Source: Undibacterium hunanense
GTDB lineage: Bacteria > Pseudomonadota > Gammaproteobacteria > Burkholderiales > Burkholderiaceae_D
Reading direction: 5' to 3'
DNA: 64,000 bases
NCBI RefSeq assembly: GCF_014284335.1
Contig: NZ_JACOGF010000004.1
Span: forward strand, 62,001 to 126,000
Of the stretch, positions 9,294 through 17,133 are shown piece by piece. Numbering within the stretch: position 1 is the first letter of the stretch; every line of letters starts with the position of its first letter. Both the position numbers and the translations under genes were made by a program. Below the pieces are notes generated by a model. The model had not been told where the DNA came from, made no database searches, and saw only the letters and a program-made list of their open reading frames with translations.

Positions 9294-10223
9294 ATGCAGT
9301 CTTTATGGATGCTGGTTGCCAGCTTTCTGTTTTCTATCATGGGTGTCTGCGTCAAGCTGGCATCAGTTGATTATTCAACCTCTGAAATAGTAGCGTATCG
9401 CGGCGCCATCGGTATGCTGATGATTGCCATGCTGGTGCGCTGGCAGGGCGGCACCCTGCGTACTGGTATGCCTTATCATCACATCGGGCGCGGCCTGATA
9501 GGCGTCATCGCGCTGTGGCTGTGGTTTTATGCCATCAGCAAATTACCACTGGCGATGGCGGTAACTCTGAACTACATGTCACCCATCTGGATTGCTGCCA
9601 TGTTGCTGGGTGCAGCCTGGTGGCGCAAGCAGCCTGGCCTGACCTGGCAACCGGTCGGTGCCATACTCATGGGTTTCGTAGGCGTGGTGTTACTGCTGCG
9701 CCCAAGCATTCATGCCGATCAGGTCATCGGCGGTATTATTGCACTGGTCTCGGGCATGTTGGCTGCATGGGCGTATATGCAGGTCAGGCAAATGGGTTTG
9801 ATGGGGGAGCCTGAATACCGCGTGGTATTTTATTTTTCCATGACCTGTGCCGTGGCTGGGCTGGCTGGCACCGTGTTCAGCAAATCTATTGGTGCCATGG
9901 GTAGCAGTGCACAAAATATCGTCTGGCATCACCTCGATACCAGAGGCGTTCTGTTGCTGCTGGCCATAGGCCTGACCGCAGCGATGGCGCAGATGGCCAT
10001 GACGCGCGCGTATCGCCTGGGTAATACCCTGGTCACGGCCAATCTGCAATATGTTGGCATTGTGTTTTCCAGCTTGTGGGATGTGTTGATCTGGGAAGAA
10101 AGTCTGGCCTGGTTAAGTTGGGTTGGTATAGCCGTGATTTTATGTAGCGGCCTGATCGCCACCTTTTATAATGCGAAGACCAATACTGCCCCTACACCCA
10201 GTGATGCCATCAGTTCGGAATAA
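9294..10223 (+). CDS. EamA/DMT-superfamily transporter
   Basis: Inner-membrane protein of 309 residues with about ten hydrophobic segments arranged as two EamA repeats, the pattern of drug/metabolite exporters of the RhaT/YdcZ kind. Such proteins usually export amino acids or other small metabolites; the substrate cannot be read from sequence. The start is the ATG at 9294 with AAGGA just upstream (GAGCAAGGA); the frame extends to 9213, but the extra residues run through the terminator hairpin. The sulfurtransferase gene follows 53 bases downstream on the same strand. Confidence 0.9.
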   Translation: MQSLWMLVASFLFSIMGVCVKLASVDYSTSEIVAYRGAIGMLMIAMLVRWQGGTLRTGMPYHHIGRGLIGVIALWLWFYAISKLPLAMAVTLNYMSPIWIAAMLLGAAWWRKQPGLTWQPVGAILMGFVGVVLLLRPSIHADQVIGGIIALVSGMLAAWAYMQVRQMGLMGEPEYRVVFYFSMTCAVAGLAGTVFSKSIGAMGSSAQNIVWHHLDTRGVLLLLAIGLTAAMAQMAMTRAYRLGNTLVTANLQYVGIVFSSLWDVLIWEESLAWLSWVGIAVILCSGLIATFYNAKTNTAPTPSDAISSE

Positions 10224-10276
10224 AATGACAGTTTTTCCGTGTGATGGTTAGCGATTTATTTTTTCAGGAGATAAAG

Positions 10277-11122
10277 ATGTACACGACTTTGATCAGTGCA
10301 AGCGACCTGGCCCTTCATACTGAACGCAGTAACTGGGTCGTGCTGGATTGCCGGCATGATTTGATGGACACCAATGTCGGGCAGGCTGCCTATGACCTGG
10401 GGCATATTCCAGGTGCGCAGTTCGTGAATCTGGATCAGCGCCTGTCGGCCGCTAAAATTGGGCCAGATGGCGTTTTCCGTGGGCGCCATCCTTTACCGGA
10501 AAAAGGTGATTTTATCGCCAGCCTGCGCAATCTGGGTGTCAATGATGATAGCCAGGTCGTGGTCTATGATGCCCATGGCGGCATGTTTGCGGCACGCCTG
10601 TGGTGGATGCTGCGTTGGGTAGGACACGCCACTGTCGCCGTACTGGATGGTGGCTTGCCCGCATGGCAGGCGGCAGAATTGCCGCTCACTACGGTTGTGC
10701 CGGCCCTTGGCAGCGGCAATCTCAGTAACAGACCGGCACTGGTCGGCTCAGTTGAAGTCAGCCAGGTACTGGCGAACATCAGCAATCCTACCAGGACTGT
10801 TGTTGATGCCCGTGCTGCTGACCGTTTCCGTGGCGAGAACGAAACCATGGATCCGGTAGGTGGCCATATTCCCGGTGCCAAAAACCGCTTCTTCAAAGAT
10901 AATCTGCAAGCTGATGGCCGCTTTAAACCAGCCGCGCAATTGCGTGAAGAATGGATGGCCGTCGTCAGCGACGCCAGCCAGGCCATCATGCAATGCGGCT
11001 CGGGCGTGACGGCATGTCATAACCTGCTGGCGCTGGAAGTGGCGGGCATGCACGGCGCAGCTCTGTATCCTGGGTCGTGGAGTGAGTGGTGTTCAGATGC
11101 CTCGCGGCCTGTGGAGCGTTGA
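10277..11122 (+). CDS. sseA: 3-mercaptopyruvate sulfurtransferase
   Basis: Two-domain rhodanese of 281 residues, moving sulfur from 3-mercaptopyruvate (or thiosulfate) to acceptors such as thiols or cyanide. The N-terminal domain is structural. The C-terminal domain carries the active-site loop CGSGVTAC near residue 240. CG[S/T]GVT is the form typical of mercaptopyruvate rather than thiosulfate enzymes, which usually read CRKGVT. The ATG at 10277 has CAGGAG 8 bases upstream; earlier in-frame starts lack this. It is followed by a long inverted repeat that separates it from the convergent ZIP gene. Confidence 0.9.
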   Translation: MYTTLISASDLALHTERSNWVVLDCRHDLMDTNVGQAAYDLGHIPGAQFVNLDQRLSAAKIGPDGVFRGRHPLPEKGDFIASLRNLGVNDDSQVVVYDAHGGMFAARLWWMLRWVGHATVAVLDGGLPAWQAAELPLTTVVPALGSGNLSNRPALVGSVEVSQVLANISNPTRTVVDARAADRFRGENETMDPVGGHIPGAKNRFFKDNLQADGRFKPAAQLREEWMAVVSDASQAIMQCGSGVTACHNLLALEVAGMHGAALYPGSWSEWCSDASRPVER

Positions 11123-11135
11123 GTCGGATTGTTTG

Positions 11136-11182
11136 GAACCTGTTTACGATCACGTACGCGCAGTAAGATCGTAAGCAGGTTC
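11136..11182. terminator. long inverted repeat between convergent genes
   Basis: GAACCTGTTTACGATC at 11136-11151 pairs with GATCGTAAGCAGGTTC at 11167-11182, 16 bp with one mismatch and a 15-base loop. It lies between the sulfurtransferase stop and the ZIP stop. There is no T-run, so it is either a bidirectional terminator or a dispersed palindrome. Confidence 0.6.
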
Positions 11183-12055
11183 TTAGCGGTGGCTGGTCAC
11201 AAACAACACCAGCACCACGCCCAGTGACACCAGCAGAATCTGCGGTATGGTTTCCTTGAGCGTCGCCCGCCGCTGCATTTGCGGCATCAGATCACTGACG
11301 GCGATATAGATAAAGCCGGAAGAGGCAAACACCAGCACATAAGGGATCATGCCACTGGCATGTTCCAGCGTGAAATAACCAATCACGCCACCGACCACCC
11401 CCATCATGCTGCATAGCAGGTTATACACATAGGCACGGGTACGGCTGAAGCCGGCATTCAGCAGGACGATAAAGTCGCCTATCTCTTGCGGGATTTCATG
11501 CGCAATAATTGCCAGGCCGGTGACCAGGCCCAGCTTGGGATTGGCAAGGAAGGCTGCTGCAATCAAAATGCCATCGGTGAAATTATGCAGGCCATCGCCC
11601 ACCAGTATCATCCAGCCGGCACGGCCTGCCTCATCCGCATCATGGCCATGCTCATGATGATGACCGTCACCTTCATGATGATGGGAATGACGCAGTATCG
11701 CGAATTTTTCCAGCAGAAAGAAGGCAAGCAAGCCGCCCAGCAGGCAGGCAAACAGGGTACGGGTATCCGCACCAGACTCAAACGCTTCTGGCAGGGCATG
11801 CAGCAAAGAAGTGGACAGCATGATGCCGACCGACAGGCTGACCATGCGCTCTACTACTTTGGATAATAGCGAAAACGAAAAAATGGCAGCAGCCGTGATG
11901 CTTAAAACACCAGCAGCGGTGGTGGCAAACAGAATGGATAACAGCGTGGAATGAATTTTAAGCCTCGGGAATTTGCAACCAGGTTGCAAATTAAAGCATA
12001 TTGCGGCGTTTTCTGCAAATCGAGTTGATTCTGCAGCCAACATCGGGATGTGCAT
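11183..12055 (-). CDS. ZIP-family metal transporter, LIV-1-like
   Basis: Inner-membrane uptake transporter for zinc or other divalent metals, 290 residues. Recognisable parts are a His-rich cytoplasmic loop (HHHEGDGHHHEHGHD near residue 130), the TM4 motif HNFTDGILIAAAF and the TM5 motif HEIPQEIGDF, which together form the metal pathway. HEIPQEIGDF is the LIV-1-type version of the TM5 signature. The N-terminal roughly 30 residues before the first membrane segment have no family resemblance, so the true start may be downstream of 12055. No adjacent Zur or metal-dependent regulator is present. Confidence 0.88.
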   Translation of the reverse strand: MHIPMLAAESTRFAENAAICFNLQPGCKFPRLKIHSTLLSILFATTAAGVLSITAAAIFSFSLLSKVVERMVSLSVGIMLSTSLLHALPEAFESGADTRTLFACLLGGLLAFFLLEKFAILRHSHHHEGDGHHHEHGHDADEAGRAGWMILVGDGLHNFTDGILIAAAFLANPKLGLVTGLAIIAHEIPQEIGDFIVLLNAGFSRTRAYVYNLLCSMMGVVGGVIGYFTLEHASGMIPYVLVFASSGFIYIAVSDLMPQMQRRATLKETIPQILLVSLGVVLVLFVTSHR

Positions 12056-12130
12056 TATTCGCCGAATTTTAATGTTCGTTAGCTATAATGAATGACTATG
12101 TTATTTCACACCCTCTCTTGCTATTACCCC

Positions 12131-12976
12131 ATGACGATGACGACATCACAGCGTATTTTTAGCATAGCCGCCCTATTGACGTTATCTGCCTGCGCGCAGG
12201 CAAGTGGTCCAGGCGACCCTACGGCTGATCCGGAATTTATAATAGGCCTTAACGCAGCCAGGGGGCCTCGTGCCTTGACAGCCCTTGATGACAAGCTTGA
12301 AGCATTGATTCCTGCTTATACTGGACACGTATGCGCAGACATCGTTGCAGACGTCAAAAAACTGCGCTTGAACAAAGACGAATTTGAATCTACGGCAGAT
12401 TACCAGAGCCGGATAGGACAACTGGCAAATGCAGGCTTGCATGGTCAATTGCGCCTGTCTGATACACTGGCTTTTGTGCACCATAACAGCCTGTATGGTG
12501 TTAAATATGATGCTGATAAAAGTCAGATGAGCGGTTCAGTTGGTATCCGGGACAGCAATCAGTGGAACAGCGAAAAAACCCAACTGTTGCGTAGTAAGGT
12601 CCTGGACCAAACATATGGTGGAAAAAGTAAAGGCCAGGCCAGAACTGAATCAGGTATTTCAGTCAATGTTGATCGCTTAAGCTACCAAGTTTGTGCTTTG
12701 AATATTGCCAATAGCAACTCATGGCAACAAACTAATTTTGACTTCAATATACCAGCTGCTGAGGCTCGCTTGGACAAAGGCAGATTAAAAGCTCTTTTTG
12801 TTGGTCACCTGGTGCCACAATTTATACAAAATTACGATCTTGTAGTGAGTCCCTCTGTTAAGGCGATGTGGCAAACAACCTATACCGGCAATGCCCTGGT
12901 TTTTCAGTTAGAACAAATCTGGATTTACAATCAAGTCACTGGACGCGTTTATAAGAAAATCAAGCCGTCGAATTGA
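12131..12976 (+). CDS. predicted lipoprotein of unknown function
   Basis: About 281 residues. A short signal sequence ends in the lipobox LSAC, so the mature protein should be lipid-anchored at the inner or outer membrane. The rest is soluble, with few cysteines and no domain I recognise. The start is uncertain: ATG at 12131, 12137 and 12092 are all in frame and none has a clear ribosome site; 12131 gives a normal signal peptide. It is divergent from the ZIP gene. It has a gentler codon style than its neighbours, with A+T-rich stretches in the second half, which may reflect acquisition or weak expression (impression only). Confidence 0.7.
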   Translation: MTMTTSQRIFSIAALLTLSACAQASGPGDPTADPEFIIGLNAARGPRALTALDDKLEALIPAYTGHVCADIVADVKKLRLNKDEFESTADYQSRIGQLANAGLHGQLRLSDTLAFVHHNSLYGVKYDADKSQMSGSVGIRDSNQWNSEKTQLLRSKVLDQTYGGKSKGQARTESGISVNVDRLSYQVCALNIANSNSWQQTNFDFNIPAAEARLDKGRLKALFVGHLVPQFIQNYDLVVSPSVKAMWQTTYTGNALVFQLEQIWIYNQVTGRVYKKIKPSN

Positions 12977-13090
12977 CGGCTGGGGGACTGGGACGCATAT
13001 CGACTCAACGATGAAACAGCGCCCCTGAGCAGGAATCAGTTCAAGCAGAAATACGTCGAAACTATCAATCGTCAGCAATATTTCTTTGAG

Positions 13091-14443
13091 CTACACCACC
13101 GCCGTCCGCATGGTTACAAACTCTTCTGCAATCGTCGGATGCACGCCTATCGTGGCGTCCACTTGCGCCTTGGTGACGCCGCATTGCATGGCTACGGCAA
13201 AGCCCTGGATGATTTCACCGGCATCGGCGCCCACCATGTGCATGCCCAGCACACGGTCGGTATCCGCATCGACGATCATCTTCATCAGGCAACGTTCAGT
13301 CGAACCGGACATCGTATGCTTGAGTGCCTTGAATTCGCTTTTGAAGATTTTGACGTGCGGATGTTTTTCCCGCGCTTTGGCTTCAGTCAGACCCAGGGTT
13401 GCTACATTGGGGTGGCTGAATACCGCTGTCGGGATATTTTCATATGACATCAGCTTGCGCCCATGCTGAAACAGGTTGGCCGCGACTATCATGCCTTCGG
13501 CCAGTGCGACCGGGGTCAGGGCGACACGGTCGATGACATCGCCTATCGCATAGATATTGTCGACGCTGGTAGCAAAGTGTTCGTTGACGATGATGGCGCC
13601 ATTCTCACGTACCTGCACGCCAGCATGTTCCAGTCCCAGACCTTTGACATTGGGTTGACGACCAGTGGCAAACAGCACGCAATCGCTGTCGAGCGTGCGA
13701 CCATCGCTGAGCGCAACGCGCTTGCTGTCGCCGCTGGCAGTGATGGACAGGATCTTTGTATCGAGCGCTATCTCTATCCCTTTCTTGCGCATTTCATTGA
13801 TCAGGAAATGCCCCAGATCACTATCCATGGTGCGCAATATCTGGGCGCCGCGCTGTACCAGTGTCACCTTGCAACCAAGCCCATTCAGGATGGATGCCAG
13901 TTCTACTGCGATATAGCCACCGCCCTGCACGACTGCATGTCGTGGCAGTGCCGGCAGGTGAAAGAATTCATCCGAGGTGATGCCCAGTTCGCTACCTGGC
14001 AATTCTGGCCGCACGGGGTGACCACCGGTAGCGATCAGGATGTGGTGGGCACGATAGCTTTGTCCATTGACGACGACGGTATGCGCATCCAGGATCTGCG
14101 CATGACCAGCGATGATATGTACTTTGGCGTTCGTCAGTAGCTGGCTGTAGATGCCGTTGAGTCTGGCGATTTCCTTATCCTTGTTGGCGATCAACGTGGG
14201 CCAGTCGAAACGCTGTCCGGTCAGGCTCCAGCCAAAACCGGCAGCTTCTTCAAAATCGGCATGGTAGTGTGCCGCATAGGACATTAATTTTTTGGGGATG
14301 CAGCCTACATTCACGCAAGTGCCACCCAGTGGACCAGCTTCTGCCAGTGCCACCCGTGCACCATACTGTGCTGCAAAACGGCTGGCACGTACACCACCAG
14401 AACCGCCGCCTATCGTGAATAAATCATAGTCGTACGTATGCAT
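13091..14443 (-). CDS. gor: glutathione-disulfide reductase
   Basis: Flavoenzyme reducing glutathione disulfide with NADPH in the cytoplasm, 450 residues as in E. coli Gor. The FAD dinucleotide motif GGGSGG is at the N-terminus, the redox pair is in GGTCVNVGCIPKKL around residues 40-53, the second FAD contact is YAIGDV, and the C-terminal catalytic dyad is in HPTIAEEFVTMR. This C-terminus separates it from lipoamide and mercuric reductases. A 12-bp inverted repeat separates it from the dienelactone hydrolase gene, which is encoded upstream on the same strand. Confidence 0.95.
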   Translation of the reverse strand: MHTYDYDLFTIGGGSGGVRASRFAAQYGARVALAEAGPLGGTCVNVGCIPKKLMSYAAHYHADFEEAAGFGWSLTGQRFDWPTLIANKDKEIARLNGIYSQLLTNAKVHIIAGHAQILDAHTVVVNGQSYRAHHILIATGGHPVRPELPGSELGITSDEFFHLPALPRHAVVQGGGYIAVELASILNGLGCKVTLVQRGAQILRTMDSDLGHFLINEMRKKGIEIALDTKILSITASGDSKRVALSDGRTLDSDCVLFATGRQPNVKGLGLEHAGVQVRENGAIIVNEHFATSVDNIYAIGDVIDRVALTPVALAEGMIVAANLFQHGRKLMSYENIPTAVFSHPNVATLGLTEAKAREKHPHVKIFKSEFKALKHTMSGSTERCLMKMIVDADTDRVLGMHMVGADAGEIIQGFAVAMQCGVTKAQVDATIGVHPTIAEEFVTMRTAVV

Positions 14444-14470
14444 GATGGTCCTTGAACTGGGGTAATGGTG

Positions 14471-14510
14471 TCAGGCAGATTCGCTATGTTTATCAACGGA
14501 ATCTGCCTGA
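14471..14510. repeat. perfect 12-bp inverted repeat
   Basis: TCAGGCAGATTC (14471-14482) pairs perfectly with GAATCTGCCTGA (14499-14510) across a 16-base loop, between the dienelactone hydrolase stop and gor. There is no T-run. It may terminate transcription or stabilise the upstream mRNA end. Confidence 0.65.
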
Positions 14511-14549
14511 GATTGGCTACACGGTATGCCTGTTGCAGCGAGATTAAAA

Positions 14550-15431
14550 TCAAACGACGCCATTCGCCTTGAACCAGGCCAGGCAACGGTTCCAGCCGTC
14601 TTTGGCATCGGCTTCATTGTAGCTGGGGCGATAGTCTGCATTAAAGGCATGGCCAGAATTTTCATACACCTTGAATTCTGATTTGCTGTTACCTTTTTTG
14701 AGTTCGACTTCCATCTTGAAGACGGATTCAACCGGAATGCCCTGGTCTTTTGCGCCATACAGACCCAGCACCGGTGTCTTCAAACCAGAGGCAATATCGA
14801 TAGGGTGCTTCGGCGTCAACGCCGAGGCATCACCCAGTAACTTGCCATACCAGGCCACACCGGCTTTGACACTGGGGTTATAGGCAGAGTACATCCAGGT
14901 AATGCGGCCACCCCAGCAAAAGCCGGTGATGCCCAGACGCTTGATGTCGCCGCCATTGTTGCCAGCCCAGGCGACAGCCGCATCCAGATCACCCATGACT
15001 TGGGCATCCGGTACTTTGGAAATGATTTCCTTGATCAATACCGCAACGCTTTCGGCATTCTTGGCATCACCCTGGCGCACAAACAATTCTGGTGCCAGTG
15101 CCAGGTAACCCTGCTTGGCAAAACGGCGCGCCACATCAGCGATATGTTCATGCACGCCAAAAATCTCGGAGATCACGAGTATCACCGGTAAATTAATCTT
15201 GCCTTCAGGCTTGACAAAATACATGGGCACTTCTGCGCCTGCCACGTTTAACTTGGTCACGCCATCGGTCAAGCCTACACGGTCAGTCTTGATCATGGTT
15301 TGTGCGCAAACCGGTGCCACCGCTGCGGCAAAACCCACGCCGACCGCTGTTTGTATAAAGCTGCGACGGTTGACCGTTGTGTTGTCTTCGCTGCTGCCAA
15401 CCAGGCTATTAAAGTCTTCGCGATACTGCAT
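14550..15431 (-). CDS. Tat-exported dienelactone hydrolase-family protein
   Basis: Alpha/beta-hydrolase of 293 residues. The N-terminus has a twin-arginine signal (NRRSFIQTAVGVGFAAAVAP) ending near residue 44, so export as a folded protein to the periplasm is predicted. The nucleophile elbow is GFCWGG, with Cys as nucleophile as in dienelactone hydrolase, and the catalytic His is in SGHAFNAD near the C-terminus. Many such proteins are carboxymethylenebutenolidase-like enzymes with unknown natural substrate. No aromatic degradation genes are adjacent. The start is the ATG at 15431, with AGGAGA about 5 bases upstream on the minus strand. Confidence 0.9.
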   Translation of the reverse strand: MQYREDFNSLVGSSEDNTTVNRRSFIQTAVGVGFAAAVAPVCAQTMIKTDRVGLTDGVTKLNVAGAEVPMYFVKPEGKINLPVILVISEIFGVHEHIADVARRFAKQGYLALAPELFVRQGDAKNAESVAVLIKEIISKVPDAQVMGDLDAAVAWAGNNGGDIKRLGITGFCWGGRITWMYSAYNPSVKAGVAWYGKLLGDASALTPKHPIDIASGLKTPVLGLYGAKDQGIPVESVFKMEVELKKGNSKSEFKVYENSGHAFNADYRPSYNEADAKDGWNRCLAWFKANGVV

Positions 15432-15598
15432 GGTGTTCTCCTATGTATATTCGTTGGTACGCATTGGTATGCGTTAGGACAGTCAAGTACATGAAACCCC
15501 GGGCAAAACAGGAATGAATTGTACAACTGATTCAGAGAACTTACCTGTAATGGACGGTATTGCCGCTATTGCTTGCTAGTATTGCTTATTGAGATTAC

Positions 15599-16006
15599 TT
15601 ACGGCTCTGGCAAAACCGGCGGTGTGGTGTCAGCGTAAGTCAGGTAAGCTTTCCAGATATCATGCGTACGGCTTTGTATCAGATCAAGCTGGCATTGTGC
15701 CGACTGACGGTGGCGTATGCTGCCCTGTTCCCAGTAAGTGTAGACGTCGCCACAGTGTTTGTTACGATATTGTGTCCATGCGCTGTGGGCGATGTCCAGA
15801 TTCAATTTGCTGTCACCGTCTTTTTTGAGACGGGTCTTGGCAGCTTGCAGGTAAGTGTCCAGTTTTTTGTCAGCCCTGGCTACCTCATCGGCCATGCACT
15901 GGCTGTCTTCCAGTGTATTTTGCGCTGCGGCACACAGTGCTTCTGCATGGCCATCATGTGCAATGGCACAGAGGATGCCGAGTACGAGCAGTTGAACAGG
16001 TTTCAT
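15599..16006 (-). CDS. secreted LprI/DUF1311-like protein
   Basis: Small protein of about 135 residues with a signal peptide (cleavage expected after GHAEA, near residue 23). The mature part has spaced cysteines and the pattern SAWTQYRNKHC that I associate with the LprI N-terminal/DUF1311 family, some of whose members inhibit lysozyme; function here is unproven. The ATG at 16006 gives a standard signal peptide; an in-frame ATG 9 bases upstream (16015) is possible. A 31-bp AGAACTCAT palindrome lies 76 bases upstream of the start. Confidence 0.72.
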   Translation of the reverse strand: MKPVQLLVLGILCAIAHDGHAEALCAAAQNTLEDSQCMADEVARADKKLDTYLQAAKTRLKKDGDSKLNLDIAHSAWTQYRNKHCGDVYTYWEQGSIRHRQSAQCQLDLIQSRTHDIWKAYLTYADTTPPVLPEP

Positions 16007-16491
16007 ATTACTCATGGATGTAGTCGCTAATGTTATTCAAGTTTAATCTCTCTGGTGCTGCTCAGGAAGCAGGTGCGTTGGTAGAACTCATCCCTATTGA
16101 TGAAATGAGTTCTAGTGAAAACCAGTTGATGTTTGCGTGATGACTGGATGATGTCTTGAATTTATTTTTCTTTCAAATTGTTGAAAAACTGCCTCTGTTT
16201 TTCTATTTCACGTTCCAGATATTTGTCTTTGACGTCACTAGAACTCATTTCATAAATAGGGGTGAGTGCGAACAAGACGATTTGGGATGTAGTGCAAGGC
16301 GTGACGCGCAGCTAAGGCTGGTGCCTTAGCAAGCGGCACAACGCTGCAATACGCCCAAATCGTCAGTTCCCGAAGGGTTTGCCTCATAACGCGTGCTGGA
16401 CTGCGTTGGACTCGTTGTCAATAGGCCCGCTATTGACTGCCTCGTCCGCCTTGCCAGCCCGCGTTATGAGGCAAACGCATCTCGCCCCTAT
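16007..16491. other. repeat-rich intergenic region
   Basis: This 485-base stretch has no credible gene. It holds a 31-bp palindrome at 16083-16113 and most of a 268-bp inverted-repeat element at 16240-16507, both listed separately. Confidence 0.7.
16083..16113. repeat. 31-bp AGAACTCAT palindrome, copy 1
   Basis: Starts AGAACTCAT and ends ATGAGTTCT, so the arms are perfectly complementary over 9 bp. Read on the minus strand it is almost the terminal repeat of the 268-bp element at 16240 followed by TTCT, as if both ends of that element had collapsed together. Confidence 0.8.
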
Positions 16492-16507
16492 TTATGAAAT
16501 GAGTTCT
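16240..16507. mobile_element. 268-bp MITE-like element with nested hairpins
   Basis: Terminal inverted repeats of 27 bp (16240-16266 and 16481-16507) differ at one base and begin AGAACTCATTTCATAAATAG. Inside are two hairpin systems. One is an 11-bp perfect stem (16276-16286 with 16354-16364) enclosing GCTAAGGC/GCCTTAGC (16311-16330). The other is a 16-bp perfect stem (16378-16393 with 16460-16475) enclosing GTCAATAG/CTATTGAC (16417-16437). It encodes no protein. I see no clear target-site duplication. The right end forms the last codons and stop of the gene at 16492. Confidence 0.82.
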
Positions 16508-16968
16508 GTATTCTCACGCTTCCATACTGTAGTACGTTTGAAGTTGGGGCCTTCCGTCTGGCGCTTGAGTGTATCGTTGTCCAGCGTCAATTGTTTAAGT
16601 GAGGAACTGCAACAATACAGACCGCCAGTGGTGTAGGTGCTTTCTGCAATCTTGTCCTGTTTTAATTGATAATTGCCCAGATTACCCATGGTGCCTACCC
16701 CTTTGACTGTATAAGCTTCCAGATAGACATAGCTGTGGTCGGGCAAGGCTTCAATCTGTATTTTTCCTTTGACTGTCTGGCATTGAAAGATACTGCCATC
16801 CCTGTTTTTCCCGCATTCAAACACAGTGCCGTCCGGGTTGGTAGTCAGGTCACTCACCAGTCGATAACTACCGGCAAGTTTGCCGTACTGGTCTGCATAG
16901 GCAGGAAGTAAAAAGAGGATATTGATGGCGACAAGCAAGCAGCTATAGACCAGCTTTTTTTTGATCAT
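16492..16968 (-). CDS. secreted protein of unknown function
   Basis: 158 residues with an N-terminal signal peptide (hydrophobic segment 7-22, likely cleavage after AYA). The mature part is beta-rich in appearance with several cysteines, including a CC pair, suggesting periplasmic disulfides. I do not recognise the family. The final residues ELIS and the TAA are encoded by the terminal repeat of the 268-bp element, so the natural C-terminus may have been replaced by insertion; the protein may be slightly truncated or extended. The start is the ATG at 16968. Confidence 0.65.
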   Translation of the reverse strand: MIKKKLVYSCLLVAINILFLLPAYADQYGKLAGSYRLVSDLTTNPDGTVFECGKNRDGSIFQCQTVKGKIQIEALPDHSYVYLEAYTVKGVGTMGNLGNYQLKQDKIAESTYTTGGLYCCSSSLKQLTLDNDTLKRQTEGPNFKRTTVWKRENTELIS

Positions 16969-17075
16969 GGTATGGCACCAGGCAATGCAATTCAGGACGG
17001 ATCAAGGGTAGATTATATCGGTGGATATTACACCGGTTTATGTCGTAGCCACAGGTAAGCTCGTGTAAGATATGT

Positions 17076-17106
17076 AAAACTCATCCCTGTTGATGAAATG
17101 AGTTCT
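17076..17106. repeat. 31-bp AGAACTCAT palindrome, copy 2
   Basis: Differs from copy 1 at two bases (AAAACTCAT start, and CCCTGTTG for CCCTATTG). An ATG inside it (17098) is in frame with the downstream antiporter gene, so the repeat lies in that gene's leader or extreme 5' end. Confidence 0.8.
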
Positions 17107-17133
17107 ATCCATATCTACGCAAAGAAAACAGCA

